In this document: piece after piece, positions 54,850 to 64,000 of the stretch | Position numbering within the stretch: position 1 is the stretch's first letter | Layout of the letters: each line of letters opens with the position of its first letter | Notes under the pieces: generated by a model | The model's database searches: none | Told to the model about the DNA's origin: nothing | The model's input: the letters and a program-made list of their open reading frames with translations, nothing else | Assembly: GCA_946894095.1 (NCBI GenBank) | Contig: OX335643.1 | Location: forward strand, 13,069,036 to 13,133,035 | Direction of reading: 5' to 3' | DNA: 64,000 nucleotides | Source of the DNA: Incurvaria masculella | Lineage: Eukaryota > Arthropoda > Insecta > Lepidoptera > Incurvariidae | Position numbers and translations under genes: made by a program

Positions 54850-55140
54850 GGACGGGACGAATGAAGCATGCCACTATTATTAGATCCGAAACGAACAGTC
54901 GAGTCAGCTTTAATCTCACATTCACCATCTCCACAGGCCCTCCATCGGCTCCATCAAAGTTCGGATCGTTATTTCAAGATTTGTTCTCAATTCCGAAAGT
55001 TCTTTTTCTCGCACAATGAGGTGCGTCCATGCGCACAACTGCTCGTTCCCGTGGGCACGTCCCAGTCGGCTCGCCCGTCCAACCCCAAACTTTCTGGTTC
55101 AGTGGCTCCGTTCCTTTGTAACATTAGAGCGTTAGTTTAA
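54850..55140. other. GC-richer unique segment with an unsupported 90-codon frame
   Basis: Plus frame 54868-55140 is Ser/Pro-rich with no domain. The DNA (GGGACGGGACGAATGAAGC, CCCGTGGGCACGTCCCAGTC) is not matched by the repeat families. A coding or regulatory role cannot be decided from sequence. Confidence 0.2.
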
Positions 55141-55261
55141 TATAACAATATCCGCTGACTTTAATCTGCTAAAATAATATTGTATTGCTTTTATTAAGGA
55201 TCACTCATTCTTTGTGTTTTTGTGCGTTCGTGGAAAGTTTGTGATTTTGGGTAATTCTCCT

Positions 55262-55395
55262 GTGCAGCAAAGTTCGGAGCGGCAATGAAAATTTTCCGTA
55301 TTTTACATTGAAATTGTGCACTACAAGCGAGGTATGGCATGGAACCTAGTTTCCGTTTGTTGGGCTAATATCATAAGAGTAGGTATGGTCCTTAA
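55262..55395 (+). repeat. SINE family A fragment
   Basis: CGGAGCGGCAATGAAAATTT, CCGTATTTTACATTG, GGTATGGCATGGAACCTAGT, TTGGGCTAATATCATAAGAG. Confidence 0.6.
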
Positions 55396-56651
55396 GATAT
55401 CATTTTGAATGATTAGTTTTATAGGAACTTTTATGCACAAGGGTATGCAGGTTTGGGATCAATTTTTATAAAAAGATTTCGAAGCGGGACATTACTGTCA
55501 ATTATTCTTTATGAATTTTAAATTGTTTTGTTTTACGTTTTCGGAACTTTGGGAGGTCATAAATTATTATTTTATCATCAAATGATATTTTTTCTAGGCA
55601 AGGATACATCGTAAAATCCAATTCATTTTATTAAATGTTGATGAATGATTAACAAAATTTACAAGGGTTTCATTTCATGGCGGAGTAGGACTACAGCTGC
55701 GTTTTTTTATCAGCTATTTTCAAATCGTACTTTTTAAAGGTAATTCAAGAATATATATGAACAATGAATGTAAAGAGTTTTGTTCTTAAGGCAAAATCAA
55801 ATAAAGTTATAATAATATAATAGGTTATAATGACAGATCACGTACTTACGTACATACATTGGGTGCTGTGTGCCCACCCCGAAAAAGCTGGTGATTGATA
55901 GCACAGAACGCCATTGCTCGTGTATCATCGCTGAATATTGACAAGGCTTCGTTTACGTAGTCAATGTTTGTTGACTTTGTGACAATTTACCAAATTTAAA
56001 TCTGAAAAATGTGTTAAATGTTTCCATTGAGAACAATAAAATAATAAAAAGATAAAGTATAGGCAAAGAGTTGTTAACTGATTTCTTGTAGACCAGCTTT
56101 ACTTATAATTGAGCATTTCCATTTTTTGTGGTCATTAATTCACTGGAAAGTGTCATAAAAAATGCCTTACTTACCTACTTAAGACATATTATTACATATT
56201 ACTACATATTATTATTATTATTATTACATATAAGAATATATTATTTCGAGCAACATGTATGGAATATATTTTGCTAAAGATTACTGGCCGCATTAAGAGG
56301 ATAATGAGATGATCTACTCAAGTTCCATACAATGGTTCGTGCCTGTTTCATCAGTCAAATTAAGAAAACCAAATTCTGAAATATCGCACATTTAATAAAT
56401 CACCTGAGAGCCACGGCTGCATTTTTTTTTCTTGGTAACTTAACTTATATCTATAATTTACGCCTTTTTTTATTTGTATGAGAATTTTTAGAAGCGTATA
56501 TCACGGATATTAGTTAATTTATCGAAAAAACAACAACGTACACACGTATCACTTAGTTAGTTTATTTAATGTTCAAAATAACAGAAAAATATTTCTTAAT
56601 TTGACTGAGGAAACAGGCACGTACCATTTTATGTAGCTTGATCACATATTT
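55396..56651. other. AT-rich DNA, nothing recognised
   Basis: Contains a (TAT)n run near 56,205-56,227. No supported frame. Confidence 0.3.
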
Positions 56652-56818
56652 ATCCTCTTAACACGTAATGCAATCGCATGGGATGGAAAATGGTCGAAAC
56701 GGCCATTAAAATAGTCCGTTTTCCCGATTAATGTATGTAGCCGTGCTAATATCAATTAAAGATCATGGCATGGCACCTTATTATTGCGGTTCATCCATTT
56801 CCAGTCACATAAAAAAAC
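56652..56818 (+). repeat. SINE family A fragment
   Basis: AATGCAATCGCATGGGATGG, AAAATGGTCGAAACGGCC, GATTAATGTATGTAGCCGTG, CATGGCATGGCACC, CATCCATTTCCAGTCACAT. Confidence 0.6.
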
Positions 56819-56929
56819 TCTGCTTTACTTTACTTTTATAATGTTTTTATGTGAAATAGCAAGAAGTGCAAAGTTCGATTCGGTGGACATTACCCAATGC
56901 CAATTTTAATATCGTGTACCTACAAGACC

Positions 56930-57900
56930 AACAAAGTGCAGGAGTGAGACATCAACTTAATTAGCACTACCGCGAGTTAGAGGGAGATGGAACATATCTG
57001 CCCGATGCGACACATTTTCAAATCGTTATCAATACGTAGGAGTTACGCTCATGGAATCTAAAATCCTATTTTCTGAAATGTTTATGATTTCTCTAGTTTT
57101 CCTTAAAGAAATATGGTAACCCGTGCATTTATACATTGATAAGAGAACGGTAGTAAAAAACCTGGATAAAAACCCTTTTTTATCGTAAATTTTATCGTAA
57201 AGGGTTCACCCACTAATTCTTTGTCCATCAAATGTTTTAACTCTTCCTCAATATTTCAAAGTGAAAATTTAAAACAAAGCTTCAGTCCATTAAGGGCCTG
57301 GTACTAGCCAAATCGCAAAGTTAGACGAGGCACCCCAAGTAAACTAACTAAGTCTGACGATTATAAGTGTCATCCTTACAATATATGATTCCTTGTCTAG
57401 GAATCGAATGATTTTCGTTAATGTATGTTTCCTTTTTCTATACAAAATACATTGCGGAAACGGTGTCCATTTCCGAACTTTTTTGACTAAATGTAGAAAT
57501 CTAAAAGCAAATGGAATTTTTTGTTTATGCATATATGCTGTTTTTGCTTATATCTAGAAATCGAATGACTTTCAGATTTCTAATGAGAAAAATCAACTTT
57601 TTTTATTTTTATTATTATTTAAATAAATGATGGAATAAAAAAATATTAACAATCCATTATCAGTCTGGAGTTCTATTTGGATTTGCTGAAGCGTTTCACT
57701 ACATATTATTACATTTGTTAAAAAGTGCATTTGTATGGCGCGAGTAGTTGGCTAGTCCTAGCGCCTTAATATGAAGCTACATAGCGATTCATATTTTTTT
57801 TAGTAAAAAATAAATTTCCGTACATATTTTATGAAACAATTTTGATCTCATCCGTCAAGTTGACTGTGTATATCTTTACATTCTAAGCCAATGGTCCATA
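56930..57900 (-). repeat. Family E repeat, right member of the inverted pair
   Basis: Reverse complement of 49,240-49,700 in blocks: CTACCGCGAGTTAGAGGGAG, ATGGAACATATCTGCCCGAT, CCTTAAAGAAATATGGTAAC, and at the far end CTCATCCGTCAAGTTGACTG, ATATCTTTACATTCTAAGCC. Longer than the left member, with about 400 extra bases in the middle. Confidence 0.6.
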
Positions 57901-58484
57901 TATTTTAAAACACAATTTTACTTATGTACTTCTTCCTTTCCGCGGCCAGCTCGACCCCAATCAATCAAGTGATTTTCTGCTGCATGCACACGGCTGCGTT
58001 CACAAAGTGATCTTAATGCATTCTTTGAACGTCAAAATCGGGTGGCGAGCTCGCAACGACGACAGTTGGCAAAGTATTTTAACAAAGCAATGACAGTTCT
58101 TACAAGATTGATGGGTACTAAGCTTTTAGCTCTGGAGCTAATGTTGGTTGTTTCTAGTTATTAGACAGAATTTCATATAGGAATCTTATTCACACTTTAT
58201 TGTTAAGGCTGCTCTCAAAACATTATACTCATACTTTTCTGTAGGGATAATGTGATTTAATTTTTTTTTATAAGAATAAAAATGTTAATGTATTTTGACT
58301 CACGGCGAAGTTTTTTGTCCGTTCCTTTTCGTCCGAAACAATAGAGCCGTCCTTGACAAAATGGACTCTGAACACTAGATTCTCTTATTTTTATTAGTTT
58401 ATTTTGCCGAAGTACAGTTTTTAGAAATCATCAAACTGAAAACAAATTTGGCTCTTCGTTATGTAACTAAGTAATCAGGTCACT
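57901..58484. other. Non-coding DNA with a short copy of a 48.3 kb repeat
   Basis: 58,180-58,250 matches 48,325-48,385; TATGTAACTAAGTAATCAGG at 58,460 parallels TATGTAACTATGTGATCAGC at 48,404. The intervening 190 bases are absent from the 48 kb copy. Confidence 0.35.
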
Positions 58485-58892
58485 GTCAGCCTCAGTGGCC
58501 CAGTGGCTTTGTCAGCCTCAGTGGCCCAGTGGCGCGACACTTCGGCGATCGCTCTCCGAAGTTAAGCAACGCTTGGTCCGGTCTGGTCTTGGATGGGTGA
58601 CCATTCGACCGTTGAGAGAGGCTGGCCGTGGTTCGGATTCCACGTTAAACTGTAGGTCCCCTTCCTTACTTACTAGGTGGTAGGGTTAATCCCGCCCGGG
58701 TTGGTACCACCGCATTGGATGAACGATGGTCGAAGCGGCAATGAAAATTGTCCGTGTTTTCCATCCAGTTCAATGTAGCCGTGCAATATAAGGAAGGTCC
58801 TGGCATGGCACCTAGTTCCCATGTGGTGTGTTGGGCAAATACCATGACAGAAGTTGTGGTGTTAGCCATCCATGTCCAGTCACATAAAAAAA
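58485..58892 (+). repeat. SINE family A with complete 5S-type composite head
   Basis: tRNA-type A box TGGCCCAGTGG at 58,522-58,532 (also at 58,496-58,506 in a duplicated start), then 5S-like sequence: CTCTCCGAAGTTAAGCAACG, box A core AAGCAACGCTTGG 58,564-58,576, box C TTGGATGGGTGACC 58,589-58,602. A B-box-like GGTTCGGATTCC follows at 58,630-58,641, then the shared body and poly-A at 58,886-58,898. Frames on both strands are shadows. Confidence 0.85.
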
Positions 58893-60440
58893 AAAAAAGT
58901 TTATTAACACGAAGTGAAGTTAATTTTAAGCGGGTTTTTTTTTGTCAAGATATCTTTCGTAGAAAGTAATTTAAGATTATTTTTAGTGACAAATCCTACA
59001 AAGTCTATTCAGATCATTTTATAATACTTACGGTCAAGACATAAATGATTTTTTGTTAGTAATAAATTTGTTCATTTATTTGTTTGAATTTATATTTATT
59101 TGTGGTTTTGTGTAATATGTATTTTTTGTGTATTTTAGGATTGATGTTTGATTGAATAAAGTATGTACATAATTCTTCATAACTGCTACTCACACGATAA
59201 CCAGTAATTTATGTAATCCATTGACATACATTTTCAAATTCCAAAACAAATACAAAATTGTATAGAAAATGTTAAGAATATGTCCATAATAATTATTGTC
59301 TGCTCTTAGTCTATGAAGCTTAGATTGAACCCGAAACTAATTCTAATGTAGCAGGAATACATAAGAAAGTCCATGCCAAATTCGCTCCCTAGGCGATAAG
59401 AGGCGACAAAACATGTATAGGATGCAGTTTTGTGTAATGAATTTAAAATATTATATCGGTTAAAGTATTACATGTTCCTTTTTCGTATTAAGCATGAATC
59501 CTTCTATATCACCAACTCTAAAAAAACCACTTCTGGCGTCAGCACGTCTATTTACTCGCTTATAATTTCAGAACCGATTACTCTATTTTAATGCGATTTA
59601 TATCTGCATCAGACTCGATTCTTCTCATCAATTTAAGGCTGCTTACCAACACACTGTACATACAATATGATTATTGGTAAATATAATCCTTACAACCGTT
59701 GATTGTTTTTTGTCAAATTACCTCACATTCATAGGTGGTCATCAAAATTATACCATTTAATATAATGTTATTAACATTTACAAAAAAATAACAACTTGCT
59801 ACATACTGTACACAGGTCTGTTATCTAAACTAATACAATGGAGTAGGTGCCGTCGCCGGGAGACTGATGTGTGAAATGACTGCCGGCGGGAATCGAATAG
59901 GGTCCCCAGATAATTATATCGCTGCTAATCCATCTTCAAACCCCTCACGCAGCACAAATTACTACATTACTGTATCCTTGTTTCTAAGATAACATGCATA
60001 AATCGCACAATATTTGAAACAACAAATATATTTTATCTAGCTCTCTTATTCTTAATTAGGTGCATTTCATTTGCAACAGCTTAAACATAATCCTTTTTGA
60101 GGTAGAACTTTAAATCTTCCGATGAATAAATATTATCTTAATAAAAAATTACACCATCGCCATTCCTTAGTAATTCCTAACTGGCGGTGTAAACTGATCC
60201 TCTGCTAACCCATGGAATAGATTAGTGCAAAATGTATGAAGATTTATTCCGCCTTTACTCTAGGTTGGACCCTAATATAGTGAGGGAGAAAGATAAAAAT
60301 GGCGTCATCAAACCAAACTGCTGTTGATGTTTTGAAACATTCGTCACGGGATCAATAACTGCCAAATTACTCGCAGTGCTCAGATTTGTATTTAAAACTC
60401 CTTAACCCCATACATAAAAAAACTCTGAGCATAAGCAAGA
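58893..60440. other. AT-rich DNA, nothing recognised
   Basis: No repeat family or supported frame over about 1.5 kb. Confidence 0.3.
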
Positions 60441-60444
60441 TCGC

Positions 60445-60545
60445 TAAATCGTAGGTTTAGAATGTGAAGACATACAGAGTCAACTGAGGGATGAGACCAA
60501 AATGGTTTTATACAAAATTAACTGAAGTTTCTATTTTTATTCAAA
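60445..60545 (+). repeat. Family E short copy
   Basis: GGTTTAGAATGTGAAGACAT, AGAGTCAACTGAGGGATGAG, ACCAAAATGG. Confidence 0.6.
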
Positions 60546-60569
60546 AATATTTATAATCTCTATGTCGAA

Positions 60570-60665
60570 TGTCTATCGATTCAAGGAATGTAAATGTATG
60601 TATTATAGAAAGAATAAGAAGTATTGTAGAAAGTGTCTAGTAAAAAGAACTACTTTACGAATATA
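60570..60665 (-). repeat. SINE family B fragment
   Basis: TTCAAGGAATGTAAATGTATG, AAGAACTACTTTACGAATAT: reverse-oriented body and tail. Confidence 0.5.
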
Positions 60666-60667
60666 CT

Positions 60668-60875
60668 GTATACGGCGCTTGCCTAGCATACCAGAGGTCT
60701 GGGTTCAAAAGTTGAAAAGCAGCCTTGGCATGCCACCTAACTCCTTCGGGAATATGCTGTAGTCGGCTAATATCATAACGGTAGTTATGTGGTCTTAGCC
60801 ATCCATGTCAGGTTGCATAAAACAATCATCACGGTAGGTGTGATATTAGCCATCTATTTCCAGTTACATACAAAA
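60668..60875 (+). repeat. SINE family A with internal deletion plus an extra 3' end
   Basis: Head GCGCTTGCCTAGCATACCAG, AGGTCTGGGTTCAAAA jumps directly to CTTGGCATGCCACC, ACTCCTTCGGGAATATGC, GGTCTTAGCCATCCATGTC. A second 3' end (CACGGTAGGTGTGATATTAG, CCATCTATTTCCAG) follows at once. The body between head and 3' end is deleted. Confidence 0.6.
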
Positions 60876-62269
60876 ACCACTGTGGGCAAATCGTTACGTT
60901 TTGTACGTAGACAAATTGTCCGTTCTCCAGCATACAAATTAGTAAAATCAATCTTAAAGCTTACTACGGATGCTAACGGGTGGGGATGAATGCTGGCGAG
61001 CGTTATCAATATCCATACACGCATAGATACAATAATTTTGGTCAGAAGTCACGTGTCAAATTTAGAAGGGGCTGAATCCATACAATTACATTGAACACTA
61101 ATAATCATCGTTTTGGGATACGGACACGGAAAGAGGCCTACCTCCAATAAGTCGAGGAGTTGTAATTACGTATGTAAATTAATTGGTTCATAAATTACGG
61201 ACGCTCCCATGTTACGACAGTGGACTTTGCCTTCTCTTCGTCAACTTATCAGTGTAGCTTCGGCAGGCTTTGTAAGAAGCCGCTTGATTCGGTGAAATAG
61301 AAAAGTCTCGTTAAGAAGATGTAATGTAGAGATTACGAGTATTGCGGTAATAGTTTACTATGCGTTAAAACCCGACTAAAATAATTCGTTTTTTTATATT
61401 TCCAATAACTGCTAAGATGATTTAGCGTGATTATAAGGAAACATTTTACTTTTGGAGAAATCAACATTTAAAACGATATTTTAAAAGCGGGTAAGTAGTT
61501 CTCAAATATTAATCCCACTGTTCACCCCAAAGATAATTAAGCTATAATGGCAATTCACCATGGAAGTTCATGGAGGAGCGGTCTATTTACAATACTATAT
61601 TTACTTCACTGCTCAGTCCTATAGTAATTTTGCGTGACGTTAGCTAGCCTATATTTTATGGACTAGCATTGGCTTAACTTAGATATAAATAGCGTGCTGT
61701 AAGTGGTTCTAGACGTATTAGCATATATCCCGACTGTTCTTCCATTTGGTCATTTATCGTGATACGACTGAGCCTAAAAGTTATGTGAATAATCAACATA
61801 GCCAAATATATAACCAGAATCGAAATAGGGTAAGGAGTTCTGAGATAAAGGCATTAATCTCTTTGGTTATTTACTGTGATACTGATTAACCTTTCAGTTA
61901 CGTGAATCATCAAACTTTACGTAGATTTAATCGATTACGATAATTTAATAGATTGAAATTAGATAAGTTATTCTTAAGTTAAATACAATTAACCCAATTA
62001 CTCACCCAATATATAATTTAGCTTTATGCTACCGGATGCTGTCCATACCCGAATATGCGGTCAGTACGAATTACAGTAATTTAGATATTAACATTTTTTT
62101 TATATTTTATTAACTATTAACAATTATACTATATCCTTTTCAATTTATAATACCTACATATAGTATTAAAAGCGGGGCGTCACCTACATTTTTACACTTT
62201 TGCCTCGCTTAAAGTCAGGTGACCAGTGTACCTAATCAGCTCCATACCATCATGAATATGCGTAGTAAT
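60876..62269. other. Helitron-like internal fragments and unique DNA
   Basis: 61,480-61,560, 61,690-61,800 and 61,830-61,930 repeat motifs of the kind GTAAG(T/G)(A/G)GTTCT, GATTATAAG / AAGTTATGTGAAT, seen also at 25.7 and 38.9 kb. No coding part. Confidence 0.35.
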
Positions 62270-62470
62270 TACTGTCGCTCACGTTGAACTGATCATTTAT
62301 TTATAGCAGAAAGTGAGTTGGAGACAGCACGGAGCCCTGCGGTACCCCTGTGATTCATTGACGCAGTTTCGAAGCAACAACTGTCAACCACTAATATTGT
62401 GATCGTGCAGGAATATATCAATTCATTCACATAGTTCGGGTTCTTTGTATTTTTCCAGGTCATTTTTTTA
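62270..62470 (-). pseudogene. Highly decayed jockey/CR1-like RT remnant
   Basis: Minus strand around 62,390-62,285 reads V-V-A-S-K-L-R-Q-stop-I-T-G-V-P-Q-G-S-V-L-S-P-T-H-F-L-L-stop-I-N-D. This is RT motif 4 (GVPQGSVLSPxLFLxxIND) of jockey/CR1-type LINEs with two in-frame stops. Before it, P-E-L-C and frame-broken segments look like the preceding helix. After it the FADD region is unrecognisable. Confidence 0.65.
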
Positions 62471-63414
62471 TATCCAGGCTGATAACCAAACCTTCGTCAT
62501 GATAGATGCAGAGAATAACTAATCCGCTTGGTTTATCTCGTAGTAACATCAACATTTGCACAGAGTAATTAATTGCCGAGAGAAATGCTTTGACACTACC
62601 ATCATCCGCGTCTAAACCTACCCTCAGCTACAATATGCGCAGCCGACAACCTGTAGTTGATATCCGACTGGACAACGTGTTAGAGGCTCTTCATGTCGCG
62701 TCACGATTCTTAAAGATAGTCACAGTGAGGTGGAAGAAACGTTGAACTGAATAAGTAAGCTGAACACTGTGTATCTGTAGATTTGAATAATAAGTAAGTG
62801 TGGCATTAGGCACCCACATTCCATTACACAAAATAATATAGCCGCATTTAGAGAAGCTTATGTTTCATTATACCTGGAATAATTAAATATCGACTAATAG
62901 GTTAATTAAATAACTATTGGCTCTCAGAGCTGTTGACTTTGTGAGTCTGTCTGAGCATAGCTTAAAAACTCAAATGTTTACTGCGCACCTTAAAACCAAA
63001 TCCTATTAGGTACCTAACGCTTTAGGATATTCTTTGCTTTAGGACTTGTTTGAAATTCTTTCAAAATGACTCCGGCATTTTAAAAAAATCCAGAAATCGA
63101 CCAAAAATATTCCATAAAAGTATCAAACCTGTTCACAAAATTTCACGAGAATCGGTTGACAAATGCAACTTGTAGAGGACAACAGCCGGACGCTGGAGAG
63201 ACATACAAAAGCCTTTTTGCCCAAGCTGAAACAGAGACGTTCGACTCGTGCTTCGCTCGGTCAATAAATGCGAAGGTTTGATTTTTGATTTGTGCTTCCA
63301 CGCATCAACGGAGCAATCGGATGTGCTTGAGAGTGATATACCCGGGCAATGTTTTTACGAAAAAAAAGTTTGATTAACGTCCCAAATGGAGCTAGCTACC
63401 GTAGCTAGCTCATT
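62471..63414. other. Decayed LINE flanks and unclassified repeat
   Basis: 63,120-63,260 (CAAACCTGTTCACAAAATTT, CACGAGAATCGGTTGAC, GCTGGAGAGACATACAAAAG, GTGCTTCGCTCGGTC) has the look of a common insect interspersed repeat. 63,389-63,411 is a perfect inverted repeat GAGCTAGCTA-CCG-TAGCTAGCTC. Confidence 0.35.
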
Positions 63415-63704
63415 ATGATGCATGATACATATTTGACCTTGGAAAAATTGTCTCTATTTGAATTGTGCGTTGAACAGATATACATTTCGAATTCGGCCGA
63501 GCGACCAAATATAGATCGCTCCTCCATTTTGCGTGAATACGTTGACCCGAGTGCTCGAGTGTTCCGTGTTCCGATGTCTGATCACGAAACTACGTAAGTT
63601 TTTATTGCCTCATATAAATCACCCGAATTCTTATGTTATACACTATTTATCAATGCAGGTTTGGTCGGAAATGGCTACTCATCAGGCCGCGAAAAGATCG
63701 TTAA
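63415..63704 (+). CDS. Weak candidate small two-exon gene (74 residues)
   Basis: Possible join 63415-63593 with 63659-63704. Donor AC|GTAAGT is excellent, acceptor TTTATCAATGCAG is fair, and joining them replaces an immediate stop by a continuation ending K-W-L-L-I-R-P-R-K-D-R. Exon 1 translation is mixed and acidic/hydrophobic (L-F-E-L-C-V-E-Q-I-Y). No signal peptide or domain is recognised. The upstream side may not be the true start. It lies next to decayed retroelements, so it may be part of one. Confidence 0.2.
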
Positions 63705-63789
63705 CTTTATTTCGATGGTGTTTGATCCATATTTATATGGCAGGTGTTAGGGCAGGGATGTTTGACGTTTGCATGAATATTGAAGATAA

Positions 63790-63985
63790 TTATGAGAGGC
63801 CCGACCGTATCACTGTGGCATCACTCTGACACGCCCCTGGGCTTTAGTATGGGACGTAACCTGCAAAGACACACTAGCAGCAAATCGGGCAAAGACGAGA
63901 CGGTTCCTCACGCATCGCAGGTGCAGCTGAAGGGAAGGCAGAGGCACTCAAATACTCTTCAAGTCTTTAGTTGCATTTAATCGTG
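63790..63985 (+). pseudogene. Decayed 3' region of a retroelement ORF
   Basis: Read in changing frames: E-R-P-D-R-I-T-V, then A-L-V-W-D-V-T-C-K-D-T-L-A-A-N-R-A-K-T, then A-G-A-A-E-G-K-A-E-A-L-K-Y-S-S. From memory this follows a pattern (RPDGxT...W-D-x-T-x-x-D-T-L-A-x-S...A-x-x-A-E...K-Y) found near the C terminus of many insect and cnidarian RT-type mobile ORFs. At least two frameshifts are needed, so it is dead. Confidence 0.45.
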
Positions 63986-64000
63986 CATTTGAAAAAAAAA

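Overview
The window looks like nuclear DNA of a moth or butterfly (Lepidoptera). It is AT-rich, carries a short TTAGG-type telomeric-like array, and is packed with interspersed repeats of lepidopteran character: tRNA-derived SINEs, Helitron-like fragments ending in a CCGGCTCCGCTCGGG-type hairpin, foldback/MITE elements and 5'-truncated LINE tails. There is no operon structure. One gene can be supported with confidence; most other open frames are chance frames or retroelement fragments.

Gene: on the minus strand, two coding exons (17476-16423 and 12469-11958) join across a 3.95 kb intron with matching phase. They encode a 521-residue secreted protein: signal peptide, N-terminal cysteine cap, ten leucine-rich repeats, C-terminal CxC cap, acidic stretch and a hydrophobic tail that looks like a GPI signal. 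The architecture is that of the insect homophilic adhesion protein connectin. An acceptor just upstream of the ATG implies at least one 5'UTR exon further right. The intron holds two SINE copies, a Helitron-like element and a 650 bp inverted-repeat element.

Repeats: family A (about 380 bp SINE) is present more than 20 times on both strands. Its body is attached to two different pol III heads, a tRNA-like one and a 5S-rRNA-like one. Family B is a second tRNA-derived SINE, and some copies form foldbacks. Family C is about 300 bp with GTGCGAGTCCGACTCGCAC near one end. Family D is Helitron-like. G and H are small inverted-repeat elements, and E is a diverged pair in opposite orientation (49 and 57 kb). 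Several nested insertions can be read against an empty site in the same window: a LINE in a SINE (0.5-1.7 kb), an inverted-repeat element in SINE B (8.5-9.3 kb), and a Helitron-like element in family H (22.8-23.3 kb).

Right half: 42.6-43.3 kb is a GC-rich island with promoter-like and splice-like signals, followed by a diverged 135 bp tandem repeat. At 45.88-47.05 kb lies a near-perfect tandem duplication whose junction is filled with 81 bp copied from exactly 4000 bp upstream. An RTE-like LINE remnant with an FADD motif is at 50.9-52.1 kb, a decayed jockey/CR1-like RT motif at 62.3 kb, and another retroelement tail at 63.8-64.0 kb. All alignments were done by eye; family names are working labels.
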